From contig NZ_JAHUZB010000006.1 of NCBI RefSeq assembly GCF_019218635.1, forward strand, positions 124,001 to 188,000: a stretch of 64,000 nucleotides of DNA, given 5' to 3'. The DNA comes from Enterococcus alishanensis (lineage in GTDB: Bacteria; Bacillota; Bacilli; Lactobacillales; Enterococcaceae). Position numbers and translations under genes: made by a program. Shown one piece after another: positions 44,630 to 52,860 of the stretch (positions are counted from its first letter, which is position 1; each line of letters begins with the position of its first letter). Under the pieces are notes generated by a model. It saw only the letters and a program-made list of their open reading frames with translations. It searched no databases and was not told the origin of the DNA.

Positions 44630-45163
44630 TTTCTCTCCTATTTTATAAATGTATTATCATAATATATATTAATCATATTTATTAACAAATTTCAATAAAT
44701 ATTATCGAAAAAAATATATTAGTTAGTTTCCTTTTTTTTGATATTTTTTCAAGATAAGATAATTTCGATTTGATAAAGAAGCATTAATAATAATTTATTC
44801 CTCTTTAAATTTAGTGAATAATTATGGTTTCTCAATAAACCCTCCAGACAGTTCTCTTTACATATTAATATCACAAATTATGTATTTATAATTTTTATAA
44901 CTCTATCCTTTCAAATTCGTATAGTTATCTACTAAAAATTATTTTTTTACACTGTTTAATATATTCATAATTCATACATTTCTAGTTTTTTTTCTTTTTT
45001 CATAAAAAATATAGACAAAAAAACTCCTTAATGTTAACATATATTTGCGAAGATTAATTTAATATATCTTTAAAGGTTATATTGAGTTATCTTATTGGCT
45101 GTATTTTGCTTAAACTAAGTTAACGAATAACAGCTTGCACATTAAAGATTACGGAGGTATAGA
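44630..45163. other. AT-rich divergent regulatory region
   Basis: 534 bases without a gene between regulator A and the secreted-protein gene, markedly richer in A and T than its surroundings. It has an inverted repeat ATATTTATT (44675-44683) / AATAAATAT (44694-44702) close to the regulator start and two GTTAAC palindromes (45033-45038, 45119-45124) 86 bases apart on the side of the secreted-protein gene. No promoter reaches good consensus. I read it as the control region of both divergent genes. Confidence 0.5.
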
Positions 45164-46861
45164 ATGAATATCAAAGAAAAAAAGGCGTTTAAGTTAGGTG
45201 TAGTGGCGGTTGCCAGTTTAACTTTCGGCGTTGCTACTGCCGTGCCTGTCTTGAGTACCCATACAATTATGGCAGAGGCAGCAGTAATTAATGGGAACAT
45301 TAACGAGAAAACAGATTTCTCAACTGATTTCCCAACCATTGCTAGTTTTGGTTCACACACTGGTAACTTCACAGTGCAAAACTCATCATTAGCAGAGTTC
45401 CAATTAATTTTGAAAGGGAACAAAACAGCAAAAATTCAAGTTCCTTCTCAATTAGCAGGTTTAGTAAGTGCAACAGGTGATGCAGGAGTTACAGTACAAA
45501 TGGGGCTGGATTTGTCTGAAAATATCCCGTTAATCGACCAATTCTTGAATACAACTGATGAAAAATTAAGAGCCCTTATGCAATTAATTGACGATCAAAG
45601 TATTCTTGGTTGGAGTGTAAATGCTGAAGAAGTTTACAATGCAATGGACGCAATTGGTCAATTACGTAACCTTGATGTTGCTGCAACATCATCAGCTATT
45701 GGTGTTTCTCAAGATGGCAGAGTATTATCTGCACAATTTGATGATGCAACAGTTCGCTTTATTGCAAACAAAATCAATGATCTTGTTACTGCATTACAAA
45801 ATGCAATTAATGCATTCCAAGTGAACAATCCTAGTTTCCCAATTATGACAATTATTATTAACACTATCTTTGAACCAATTAAGAAACTTGCAAATGGTGT
45901 GTTAGGTTTATTACCTACTGGTGCTAACGCAGTTGCTGATTTCGTTAAATTGATTGGTGATGCAGCAGTCTTGAAATCATCAAGCGTAACTTTCCCAGTT
46001 GCAATGAATACTGATGAAAATTGGTTTAAAACAAACGCTCCTAATGGTTTAACTGTTGATTTCACTGGTGCTGTTGACGAACCAGAAATTATTTCATTTG
46101 ATATCTTTGAAAAACAAGGCAATAACACTGTGCCAATTACTTTCGCTGATATTGTTGCTCCAAATGCACCAATCGTTGGCACTGTTACTGGTACTGAAAA
46201 AGCTGGCTATTCATTTGACGTAACTGCTGAATCTGGTTCAATCGTTACAGTTACTGATAAAGATAATAAAACTGTTGCAACTTCAAGCGCTGTTCCTGGA
46301 ACTGTTGACGGTAAAACAACTGGTCGCGTTTCATTCAAAGACTTAAAAGTTGATGCAGGTAGTGTATTAACAGTAAAAGCAACAGATAAAGCTGGTAACA
46401 TCAGCGATGCTGCTACAGCAACAATGCCTGGTACTAAAATTACTAAAGTACCATTATACCGTGCTTACAACCCTAACTCTGGTGAACATTTATACACCAT
46501 AGATAAAGGCGAGTTTGATGGCGTAATCGCTGCTGGATGGAACGATGAAGGTATTGCTTGGGTATCTCCTTCTCAAGGTGATACAGTTTACCGTGCTTAC
46601 AACCCTAATTCTGGCGAACATTTCTATACGAAAGACGCTACTGAATTTGCAGGAGTTGTTGCTGCAGGTTGGAACGATGAAGGAATCGGCTTCTACTCTA
46701 GTACAGAAAAAGATGCTAAATACTCTATCTACCGTGTATTCAATCCAAATGCTACCGGACCAGGTTCTCACCATTATACAAAATCTGAATCTGAAAAGAA
46801 TGGTCTTGTCCGTGAAGGCTGGGCTGATGAAGCTGTTGGTTTCTACGGTATCGCAGAATAA
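45164..46861 (+). CDS. Secreted protein with Ig-like and DUF5648-type repeats
   Basis: 565 residues. A signal peptide with KKAFKLGVVAVASLTFGVAT probably ends after the AEA at 37-39. The N-terminal 300 residues match nothing I know; residues about 205-275 are hydrophobic/amphipathic (ITALQNAINAF-like, IIINTIFEPIKKLANGVLGLL). About 335-425 is a bacterial Ig-like module (APNAPIVGTVTGTE, ADKAGNISDAATA-like). From 427 to the end three repeats of about 44 residues carry YRAYNPNSGEH, FYT and GWNDEGIGF, the DUF5648 type found in secreted lactobacillal and enterococcal proteins. There is no LPxTG anchor, WxL or LysM motif, so it is released or held non-covalently. Ribosome binding site GGAGG; strong terminator behind. 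Surface adhesion or glycan binding is only a guess. Confidence 0.8.
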   Translation: MNIKEKKAFKLGVVAVASLTFGVATAVPVLSTHTIMAEAAVINGNINEKTDFSTDFPTIASFGSHTGNFTVQNSSLAEFQLILKGNKTAKIQVPSQLAGLVSATGDAGVTVQMGLDLSENIPLIDQFLNTTDEKLRALMQLIDDQSILGWSVNAEEVYNAMDAIGQLRNLDVAATSSAIGVSQDGRVLSAQFDDATVRFIANKINDLVTALQNAINAFQVNNPSFPIMTIIINTIFEPIKKLANGVLGLLPTGANAVADFVKLIGDAAVLKSSSVTFPVAMNTDENWFKTNAPNGLTVDFTGAVDEPEIISFDIFEKQGNNTVPITFADIVAPNAPIVGTVTGTEKAGYSFDVTAESGSIVTVTDKDNKTVATSSAVPGTVDGKTTGRVSFKDLKVDAGSVLTVKATDKAGNISDAATATMPGTKITKVPLYRAYNPNSGEHLYTIDKGEFDGVIAAGWNDEGIAWVSPSQGDTVYRAYNPNSGEHFYTKDATEFAGVVAAGWNDEGIGFYSSTEKDAKYSIYRVFNPNATGPGSHHYTKSESEKNGLVREGWADEAVGFYGIAE

Positions 46862-46899
46862 TAAACGCTTTAACAACCTTTGTATTCATTAGAATTCTA

Positions 46900-46937
46900 A
46901 AAAACACTTCAACGCTCTTTGTTGAAGTGTTTTTTTG
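46900..46937 (+). terminator. Terminator of the secreted-protein gene
   Basis: A perfect 14-base stem AAAAACACTTCAAC with its complement, loop of about seven bases, T run behind. Confidence 0.85.
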
Positions 46938-47409
46938 TCCTTTAATTTTATTGTTTTAATCATTTTCTCTTCTACTATTTCACTCCTATCTTCCTGCAAC
47001 ATAATAATTAGACGAAAAAATACATCATGTAATAAAAATATTAATTAATTAAATATAAAAATATATGAACAAAGATTGATAAACGTTCAATCACGTCATT
47101 TAGCATTGATGGTAAAATATTTTTACGGTATCCATTAGAGAAATATTAATTAATTCTTATACTCCGGTATTATTCACTGATATGGTTTGCCAATTTTATT
47201 CTTTCCATATAGCATATAGAAGCCCCAAAAAAATCTCATTCTAATAAAAAAATGTTTATTTTGAATCCCAATAACCAATAACGATGGTTATTGAAACCAA
47301 AAATCAATACTAATCATTTATAATAAATGCTAAAATACAGTATAATCTAATAATAAAGTTACAAAACTCGACTATTATGGTTGATTGTACTTACGAAAGG
47401 AAATTTTTT
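46938..47409 (+). other. AT-rich region upstream of regulator B
   Basis: About 470 gene-free bases. It contains the direct repeat AAATATTAATTAATT at 47036-47050 and 47141-47155, an inverted repeat CAATAACC (47269-47276) / GGTTATTG (47286-47293), and a consensus TATAAT at 47341-47346 without a good -35 box, about 64 bases before the start of regulator B. The inverted repeat is the best operator candidate. Confidence 0.5.
47269..47293. repeat. Inverted repeat upstream of regulator B
   Basis: CAATAACC and GGTTATTG flank nine bases, 48 bases before the -10 of regulator B. Perfect eight-base arms in a position suited to an activator or repressor. Confidence 0.4.
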
Positions 47410-48108
47410 ATGAATATTTTATTACTTACAAAAAGCGTGTCGTTTGAACAATCTTTCTCCCAACAGCTTAATTTCATGGGCCATGAAGTTTTTAGTAGTA
47501 ACCAATTGTTAAAGAGTCTAGAAGAAAGTTGGCCAGTCAAAAGTATTTTTGATTACTTTGATGCGATTATTTTTAGCGAAACAGTCTCAAATGAAGAGGT
47601 CCGTAGTATTCTATCGGAGCAGAAAGAAATATTTAAGGATGCACTAGTTTTTAGAAAGACAAGTCAAACCCTGAACGACGAAGAGCAACAGTTGTGGAAA
47701 CACATTGGTATTTTTGGCTTTATTTCTAAGGATACCTCATTTGAAACGATTCGTGATTTATTATTTTTAAAAGAAAAAAACAATTTAATAATGGGTTCTT
47801 TTCAACAAGAATCGTCAGCAACATTACAAGATGATGACCCAAATAAATTTCTAGAATTTACTTATACGAGTTTGTCTTCGCAAGAGCGAACGGTCTTCAA
47901 TATTTTATGGCAATCAAAAGATGAATACGTGACTCGGGAAGAACTTGCTCAAAGTATTTGGGGTGGTGAGTTAACAAAATCTAAGGAAAGTCGGTTATCA
48001 GGAATCATTAAAAACGTAAATAAAAAATTGGTTGAAGCTGGATTTTTTGAATATCAAATCACTACTTCTTGGGGTAAAGGGTACAAATTAGGCAATTCTT
48101 ATCGCTAA
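47410..48108 (+). CDS. Atypical response-regulator-like winged-helix protein B
   Basis: 232 residues, paralogous to the protein at 43982-44629. Shared landmarks are NILLLTKSVSFEQSFSQQL, GHEVFSS, and YFDAIIFSETVSNEEV, where the receiver Asp is again replaced (IFSE). The C-terminal winged helix reads SLSSQERTVFNILWQSKDEYVTREELAQSIWGG and ITTSWGKGYKLG. I use the ATG at 47410 behind GAAAGGAA; the frame opens at 47377 without a ribosome binding site. It lies downstream of the secreted-protein gene, on the same strand, but is separated from it by a terminator. The pair suggests two non-phosphorylated regulators acting on the same locus, perhaps as heterodimers or antagonists. Confidence 0.75.
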   Translation: MNILLLTKSVSFEQSFSQQLNFMGHEVFSSNQLLKSLEESWPVKSIFDYFDAIIFSETVSNEEVRSILSEQKEIFKDALVFRKTSQTLNDEEQQLWKHIGIFGFISKDTSFETIRDLLFLKEKNNLIMGSFQQESSATLQDDDPNKFLEFTYTSLSSQERTVFNILWQSKDEYVTREELAQSIWGGELTKSKESRLSGIIKNVNKKLVEAGFFEYQITTSWGKGYKLGNSYR

Positions 48109-48127
48109 TTTTTTATGCAACCTTCCA

Positions 48128-48171
48128 AAAAAACTGCTGACTCGCTATTTTAAACGAGTCAGCAGTTTTTT
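48128..48171. terminator. Bidirectional terminator between regulator B and trmO
   Basis: A perfect 17-base stem AAAAAACTGCTGACTCG with its complement, loop about ten bases; it ends both converging genes. Confidence 0.85.
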
Positions 48172-48173
48172 GG

Positions 48174-48650
48174 CTAAAACATGAATTCATTTTCCCAATC
48201 AAAATCGCCTGAGCTTTCATAATTTTCTGGCCAGTGAGCACTCCATTCTGGGACACCAGGCTGCTCCACTTTATCGGCACTTGGCGTATAAGGCTTTAAA
48301 TCTAAAACTGGCGTACCATCAAGCGCATCAATATAGGGCACGATAATCCGTCCAGTTGTTTCATCGATAGATAAAATATCGACAACCGTCATCGCAATCG
48401 GATTCGGACGAGCTGGTGAACGTGTAGCAAAAATCCCCATCGTATCTGGTGCATTCTTATATGGTTTAGGAACTTCTAACATGCTGCGCGCCTCGTCAGA
48501 ATCCATCTGATTGGGCCACCAAAGTACCACTAAATAACTAAAGCCGTTTAATCCACTTAATCCTGCTGCATATTCTGCCGACAATTGAATGGCCATCTCT
48601 TCTTGATCGTTAGCCACCTGACCAATTGATTTTACTGAAAAATTCTTCAT
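48174..48650 (-). CDS. trmO: TrmO/TsaA-type tRNA methyltransferase
   Basis: 158 residues of the UPF0066 (TsaA/YaeB) fold. Motifs: VKSIGQVAN at the first strand, SGLNGFSYLVVLWW, the conserved GIFATRSPARPNPIAMTVV, and DALDGTPVLDLKPYTP. The SPxRPNPI block is the family signature. E. coli TrmO methylates the N6 position of threonylcarbamoyladenosine-37 in tRNA-Thr using S-adenosylmethionine. This short form has only the barrel domain without the C-terminal extension of E. coli TrmO, as in many Gram-positives and archaea, so activity on the same nucleoside is inferred. Confidence 0.85.
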   Translation of the reverse strand: MKNFSVKSIGQVANDQEEMAIQLSAEYAAGLSGLNGFSYLVVLWWPNQMDSDEARSMLEVPKPYKNAPDTMGIFATRSPARPNPIAMTVVDILSIDETTGRIIVPYIDALDGTPVLDLKPYTPSADKVEQPGVPEWSAHWPENYESSGDFDWENEFMF

Positions 48651-48724
48651 TCAAATTCCCCCTTCTTATTAATTTCAGTTTAGGGTCTAACACCATGTGA
48701 GGGTCAATAATAAATCCAACAATT

Positions 48725-49555
48725 TTAATTGCTGGATTTTTCTTGAATCGGTATTTGAATTTCAATTAAATAATTGTCGGGGTTTTCTTCATTCCAAGGA
48801 CCGCGATGAACGATTTGACGGCTATGATTTCCCATTTGATATTGTTGATGCTCCGTCAGCCAACCGGCAAAAGCCAAATAAAGATCATTCATTTTTTCGA
48901 AAGAACCATACACCATTGAGGAAGCCATTAAAGGGACTGCTTTTATTTGGTGACAACTAAACGGTGCGGGGCATGCGATTAGTTGATCAGTAACGAGACA
49001 AGTTTCCATATCAACATCTTGATTTTTATATTCCGGGTCATGATAAATCGTTAACGATTCCTCACCGCTAGACAATGAAATTTTTTGTTCTTCGACAAAC
49101 ATAGCCAATTCTTTCCAGAGTAATCCTTCCTGAAAATAATCTTTGACTATTTTCCTTAAAGACAAGACTTGATAGCTAGGAACAGATTTAATTGTAATAT
49201 TGGAATGAAGCTCGATTTTTTCTTTCACTAAGTCTTGTTTGGCGATGGCTAGTTTAGTTAGTCGTTTTTGCCCCAGTGATAGTTGTTTTTCAAGCATTAG
49301 TTGTTTTTGATCGAGAAGTTTAGCAATATTTTCCGGCTGCCATTTTTTTACGGCTGTACTAATTTCTTTTACATTAAACCCTAAATCCCGCAAAAATATA
49401 ATTTGATTCAGCATAGGAATTTGCTCAGTAGCATATAAGCGATAGTTATTTATTGAATCAATTGCGGCCGGTTTTAATAATCCCACCTCATCATAATAAC
49501 GTAACATTCGAATCGATACTTGCGTTAATTTGGAGAACTCACCAATTCTAAACAA
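48725..49555 (-). CDS. MerR family regulator with GyrI-like effector domain (BmrR-type)
   Basis: 276 residues. The N-terminal MerR HTH reads FRIGEFSKLTQVSIRMLRYYDEVGLLKPA and INNYRLYATEQI, followed by the dimerisation coiled coil around residue 80-115. The C-terminal half (IKSVPSYQVLSLRKIV ... CPAPFSCHQIKAVPLMASSMVYGSFEKM ... HRGPWNEENPDNYLIEIQIPI) is a GyrI/AraC-type small-molecule pocket with the usual Tyr-Glu end. Such proteins sense lipophilic cations and activate efflux. The start is a TTG at 49555, six bases behind GGAGGG. It is divergent from a CPBP protease gene; no efflux gene is adjacent. Confidence 0.88.
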   Translation of the reverse strand: MFRIGEFSKLTQVSIRMLRYYDEVGLLKPAAIDSINNYRLYATEQIPMLNQIIFLRDLGFNVKEISTAVKKWQPENIAKLLDQKQLMLEKQLSLGQKRLTKLAIAKQDLVKEKIELHSNITIKSVPSYQVLSLRKIVKDYFQEGLLWKELAMFVEEQKISLSSGEESLTIYHDPEYKNQDVDMETCLVTDQLIACPAPFSCHQIKAVPLMASSMVYGSFEKMNDLYLAFAGWLTEHQQYQMGNHSRQIVHRGPWNEENPDNYLIEIQIPIQEKSSN

Positions 49556-49681
49556 CTTTATCCCTCCTTCGCTTATTATTTCCTTTAAATTTTATCAAAG
49601 GACAGTTAAAACTACCAATCAGATTTTTTAATATAATCAGCTGATAGTGTTAAAATGAAGGAAAAACTAGGAGACTTTCAG

Positions 49682-50353
49682 ATGAACAGGCCCTTATCAA
49701 AAAGAGAATTAACGACACTACTAATTATTCCACTAGAGTTATTAATTGGCTGGTTACTTAGTTTAACCGACTTGATCAAACTACCAGTAGCTGGTCCACT
49801 TTTAGTTTTTTGTATATTCTTTTTAGGCTTTTTAGCCGCGATTTTATTGAATCGGACGTTTTTGAAAAACAGCTGGCAGCAATACAAAGAAAAACTATTC
49901 AGGAATTTTATGTTGAGTGTCTTATTTGCAGTTATTTTTGGTGTGATTCAGCAAGTCGGTCGAGGACTAGTGCAGCCAGCAAGTATCCATGGCAACTTAC
50001 TCACCATGACTATTTTGCCGACTTTGATTGGTGCATTAATCCCTATGATGGCACCTTTTACTGAAGAATTGGTCTTTCGCCACATCTTGTTTTTCAAATG
50101 GACTACTTCAAAAACTATGACGATTCTCATGCTGTTTGTGTCTTCCATTTTATTTGGACTAGCGCACTTTAATAACTTTCAAGGTCAGCTTATTTATACT
50201 TTACCTTTAATGGCTGGCGGTTTCTTGTTTGCCCTTTTCTACTATTGGAAGAAAAATATTTGGTTTAGTTTGATGGCGCATTTTATTTACAATGTAGCAT
50301 TTTCATTTATACCAGCCGTTGTTATTTTATTTTTCCAACTTTTTACTAACTAA
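49682..50353 (+). CDS. CPBP family intramembrane metalloprotease
   Basis: About 223 residues with six or seven membrane helices. The glutamate motif is FTEELVFRHILF (EExxxR), followed by FGLAHF (FxxxH) and HFIYNVAF (HxxxN), the three active-site elements of the Rce1/CPBP family. In Gram-positives such proteases take part in bacteriocin immunity, maturation or signal processing. I choose the ATG at 49682 behind AGGAG; an upstream ATG at 49655 lacks a site. No bacteriocin gene is near, so a housekeeping or regulatory role is as likely. Confidence 0.88.
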   Translation: MNRPLSKRELTTLLIIPLELLIGWLLSLTDLIKLPVAGPLLVFCIFFLGFLAAILLNRTFLKNSWQQYKEKLFRNFMLSVLFAVIFGVIQQVGRGLVQPASIHGNLLTMTILPTLIGALIPMMAPFTEELVFRHILFFKWTTSKTMTILMLFVSSILFGLAHFNNFQGQLIYTLPLMAGGFLFALFYYWKKNIWFSLMAHFIYNVAFSFIPAVVILFFQLFTN

Positions 50354-50364
50354 ATAATGATTAA

Positions 50365-50415
50365 GATCAGCTGGAACAATCAACAACACTTGATTATTCC
50401 AGCTGATCTATTTTT
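50365..50415. terminator. Terminator between CPBP and DeoR genes
   Basis: GATCAGCTGGAA pairs with TTCCAGCTGATC, with an inner AATCAA/TTGATT stem; T-rich tail on the plus strand. It separates two converging genes. Confidence 0.8.
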
Positions 50416-50418
50416 ATC

Positions 50419-51174
50419 TCAATTCGTATAAAAAAATAATTCCTCAGGAAATGCCTGTCTTTCTACTTCAGTCAAGTTTCTTTCCACAATGACAACATCT
50501 AAATTCTGATAATCGACATAAGAATATAATCCAGTATTCTTTAGTTTTGCTGAATCTGCTAAAACGATATTTTTTTTGCTTTGCTCCACCATTATTTTTT
50601 TGATTTCCAATTCTTGATAAGAACGAATGGTTGGACCTGTCGCTGAGAATCCATCACAGCCAAGAAAAGCAACATCTAAATTCATTTCTTTAATAGCTTG
50701 GATTGCCCAATCCCCTACATACGAATTGCTTTTCTTTCGATACAATCCGCCAGTTAGTAAAATTTGATTGTCAGAATTAGCTAGTACTTGACTGATTTGA
50801 AGTGAGTTAGTAACGATTGTCAAATCATCTCGCATCACTAATAATTTAGCCAGCTGTAATACGGTGGTGCTGGTATCTAGTAATATTGCCGCATTCTCTG
50901 GAATAAAATTTAAAGCCATTTCGGCCACTTTAATTTTTTCTGGCAGTTGGGTATTTTCTTTAACAGAAAATTCATTTTCAAAAAAAGTATTGACCTTTGT
51001 TACTAAACCGTGCTTCTTCTCAATTAAATTTTTTTCATCTAAAAAACTAACATCTTTACGAATGGTCTCCGTCGTTACCCCCAATTCATCCGCTAGCTGA
51101 TTGATACTAATTTCTCCTTTGGTAATTACTTCATGTAAAATTTTATTTTTACGCTCTTCACTGGTTAACTTCAT
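50419..51174 (-). CDS. DeoR family transcriptional regulator
   Basis: 251 residues. The N-terminal HTH reads LTSEERKNKILHEVITKGEISINQLADELGVTTETIRKDVSFLDEKNLIEKKHG; the C-terminal part is the phosphosugar-sensing DeoRC domain (LLDTSTTVLQLAKLL, DLTIVTNSLQI, LLTGGLYRKKSNSYVG, FLGCDGFS, ADSAKLKNTGLYSYV). The start is the ATG at 51174 behind AAGGAG; upstream residues are not needed. It is divergent from manA-hxlB-hxlA, so it probably represses that operon, with a hexulose or hexose phosphate as inducer. Confidence 0.9.
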   Translation of the reverse strand: MKLTSEERKNKILHEVITKGEISINQLADELGVTTETIRKDVSFLDEKNLIEKKHGLVTKVNTFFENEFSVKENTQLPEKIKVAEMALNFIPENAAILLDTSTTVLQLAKLLVMRDDLTIVTNSLQISQVLANSDNQILLTGGLYRKKSNSYVGDWAIQAIKEMNLDVAFLGCDGFSATGPTIRSYQELEIKKIMVEQSKKNIVLADSAKLKNTGLYSYVDYQNLDVVIVERNLTEVERQAFPEELFFYTN

Positions 51175-51257
51175 TTGTTTTCTCCTTGAAATCATTTTGT
51201 TTATTATAGCATATCCAACTTATAAATTGGTATTTATCTATAAAACCAAATTTTCGC

Positions 51258-51286
51258 TTGAATTTTTTCTTATCAGCGTTTATAAT
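51258..51286 (+). promoter_or_regulatory. Promoter of the manA-hxlB-hxlA operon
   Basis: TTGAAT (51258-51263), exactly 17 bases, then a consensus TATAAT (51281-51286). The transcript would start near 51293, about 35 bases before the TTG start of manA. TTTGTTT-type elements nearby on both strands may serve the DeoR regulator, but no clear palindrome is seen. Confidence 0.7.
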
Positions 51287-51327
51287 TTGTTTAATCGCAG
51301 AAAACAAACTTAAGGAGTTGGTTTTAA

Positions 51328-52284
51328 TTGGAAAAACAAATTTATAAAATCTCACCATTCTTCGAACCAAGAATTTGGGGTGGCGATCGCATCTTAAAAA
51401 AATTCAATTATCAAACGGATTTATATCCTATTGGTGAAGTTTATAATGTGGTGGCTCTTCCTGGTGAGGCCGATTGTAAAGTTGAAGGAACAGATCTCAC
51501 TTTGTCAGATCTTTATCGAGATTATCCAGATTGGTTCAAATGCGATACTGAACAATTGCCGATTCGCGTGAATTTATTGGATCCACTGGCTGACTTATCT
51601 GTTCAGCTGCATCCTGATGATGCTTACGCATTGGTTCATGATCATTCTCGTGGCAAACCAGAAGCTTGGGTCATTTTAGATACGCCAGAAGATGGAAAAA
51701 TAGAATTTGGTCACCACGCTCATACTAGAGAAGAATTTAAAACTTTAGCAGATGCTCATGATTGGGGTAAATTATTAAAATATCTGCCAGCTAAAAAAGA
51801 TTATTTTATTGATATTCCAGCTGGGACATTACACGCTATTGGTCGAGACGTACTAACTTACAATATTTCCCGCAATGCTGATTTAACTTATCGTTTATTT
51901 GATTATGATCGGATTGATCCTAATACAAAAGAACATCGTGAATTACACATCGATAAAGTTGTAGACAATGTCTTAGTTCCTGATACATCAAAAGGTTTTG
52001 TTTGGTATGAACCTTATTTAAAATCTAATTGTGAAGTGATTGATTATTGGGATGAACCTGGTTTATATGGTTTAAGTCGTGTAAAAGTAAAAGATTTTGG
52101 TTTTTATGATCTAGCTCGTTTTGCTTTTATTACTGTTGTTGACGGTGAGGGAACAATTAACAATACACCAGTGATAAAAGGTGAAACCGTCTTGATTCCA
52201 GATGGTATTTCACAGTTAAAATTTACTGGTTCATTAGATATGTTTATTGCTAGTTATAAAAATTTAGCGGAAACGAGGGAATAA
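51328..52284 (+). CDS. manA: Class I mannose-6-phosphate isomerase
   Basis: 318 residues, the short Gram-positive form. Zn ligands can be read in SVQLHPDD (Gln, His), GKPEAWVIL (Glu) and IPAGTLHAIG (His); SRNADLTYRLFDYDR is another family block. The enzyme interconverts mannose 6-phosphate and fructose 6-phosphate. The start is a TTG at 51328 preceded by AAGGAG ten bases upstream. It is first in an operon with hexulose-phosphate isomerase and synthase, separated by three bases from the next gene. It may work on a different hexose phosphate in this setting; a second housekeeping manA may exist elsewhere. Confidence 0.88.
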   Translation: MEKQIYKISPFFEPRIWGGDRILKKFNYQTDLYPIGEVYNVVALPGEADCKVEGTDLTLSDLYRDYPDWFKCDTEQLPIRVNLLDPLADLSVQLHPDDAYALVHDHSRGKPEAWVILDTPEDGKIEFGHHAHTREEFKTLADAHDWGKLLKYLPAKKDYFIDIPAGTLHAIGRDVLTYNISRNADLTYRLFDYDRIDPNTKEHRELHIDKVVDNVLVPDTSKGFVWYEPYLKSNCEVIDYWDEPGLYGLSRVKVKDFGFYDLARFAFITVVDGEGTINNTPVIKGETVLIPDGISQLKFTGSLDMFIASYKNLAETRE

Positions 52285-52287
52285 AAA

Positions 52288-52851
52288 ATGGAAAGCTTTC
52301 AAATAGTTGTACAGGCAGTCAAAGAATTAAGCGAAACTTTAAGTAAGGTTGATAAAACTGAAGTTACTAAACTAGTGCAAGCTATTCGCCACAGTAAGCG
52401 TATCTTTTTAACTGGAGCAGGTCGTTCTCGCTTGATGTTACAAGCCTTTGCTATGCGTTTAATGCATATCGGATTTCAAGTTTATATTGTTGGCGAAGTT
52501 ACTACACCCGCCTTTTTAGCAGGAGATTTATTAATCGCAGCAAGTGCTTCCGGCGAAACCAAATCTATTTTACAGACAGCTCGAAAAGCCAAAGAATATC
52601 AAGGGCAGGTTGCTGTCTTCTCGATTTTCCCTGAATCTAGTTTGGGGGAAACAGCTGATATATTAGTAAAAATTCCGGCATATACTGATAAATTACCATC
52701 TTCGGCAGAAAACAAAATGGGTATTTTACCTGGTGGCAGTATGTTTGAAGAAGCCGTTTTGCTTTTAGGAGATGCCCTCATTGTTGAACTCGCTAGCGAG
52801 CAGCAGATCGACACTTCAAAAGCTTTTGCCAATCATGCCAATTTAGAATAG
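52288..52851 (+). CDS. hxlB: 6-phospho-3-hexuloisomerase (SIS domain)
   Basis: 187 residues forming one SIS domain: RIFLTGAGRSRLMLQAFAMRL, GFQVYIVGEVTTPAF, LLIAASASGETKSILQTA and the C-terminal PGGSMFEEAVLLLGD. These blocks are those of HxlB/PHI, which converts 3-hexulose 6-phosphate to fructose 6-phosphate. Its partner, the HPS-type aldolase, is the next gene ten bases downstream. In methylotrophs and B. subtilis the two enzymes fix formaldehyde; in archaea they run backward to make ribulose 5-phosphate. Confidence 0.88.
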   Translation: MESFQIVVQAVKELSETLSKVDKTEVTKLVQAIRHSKRIFLTGAGRSRLMLQAFAMRLMHIGFQVYIVGEVTTPAFLAGDLLIAASASGETKSILQTARKAKEYQGQVAVFSIFPESSLGETADILVKIPAYTDKLPSSAENKMGILPGGSMFEEAVLLLGDALIVELASEQQIDTSKAFANHANLE

Positions 52852-52860
52852 GAGAAAAAG

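Noticed and set aside
45709-46876. Minus-strand frames of 157 and 128 codons opposite the secreted-protein gene
   Set aside because: They mirror the codon pattern of the real gene, which has signal peptide, repeats, ribosome binding site and terminator.
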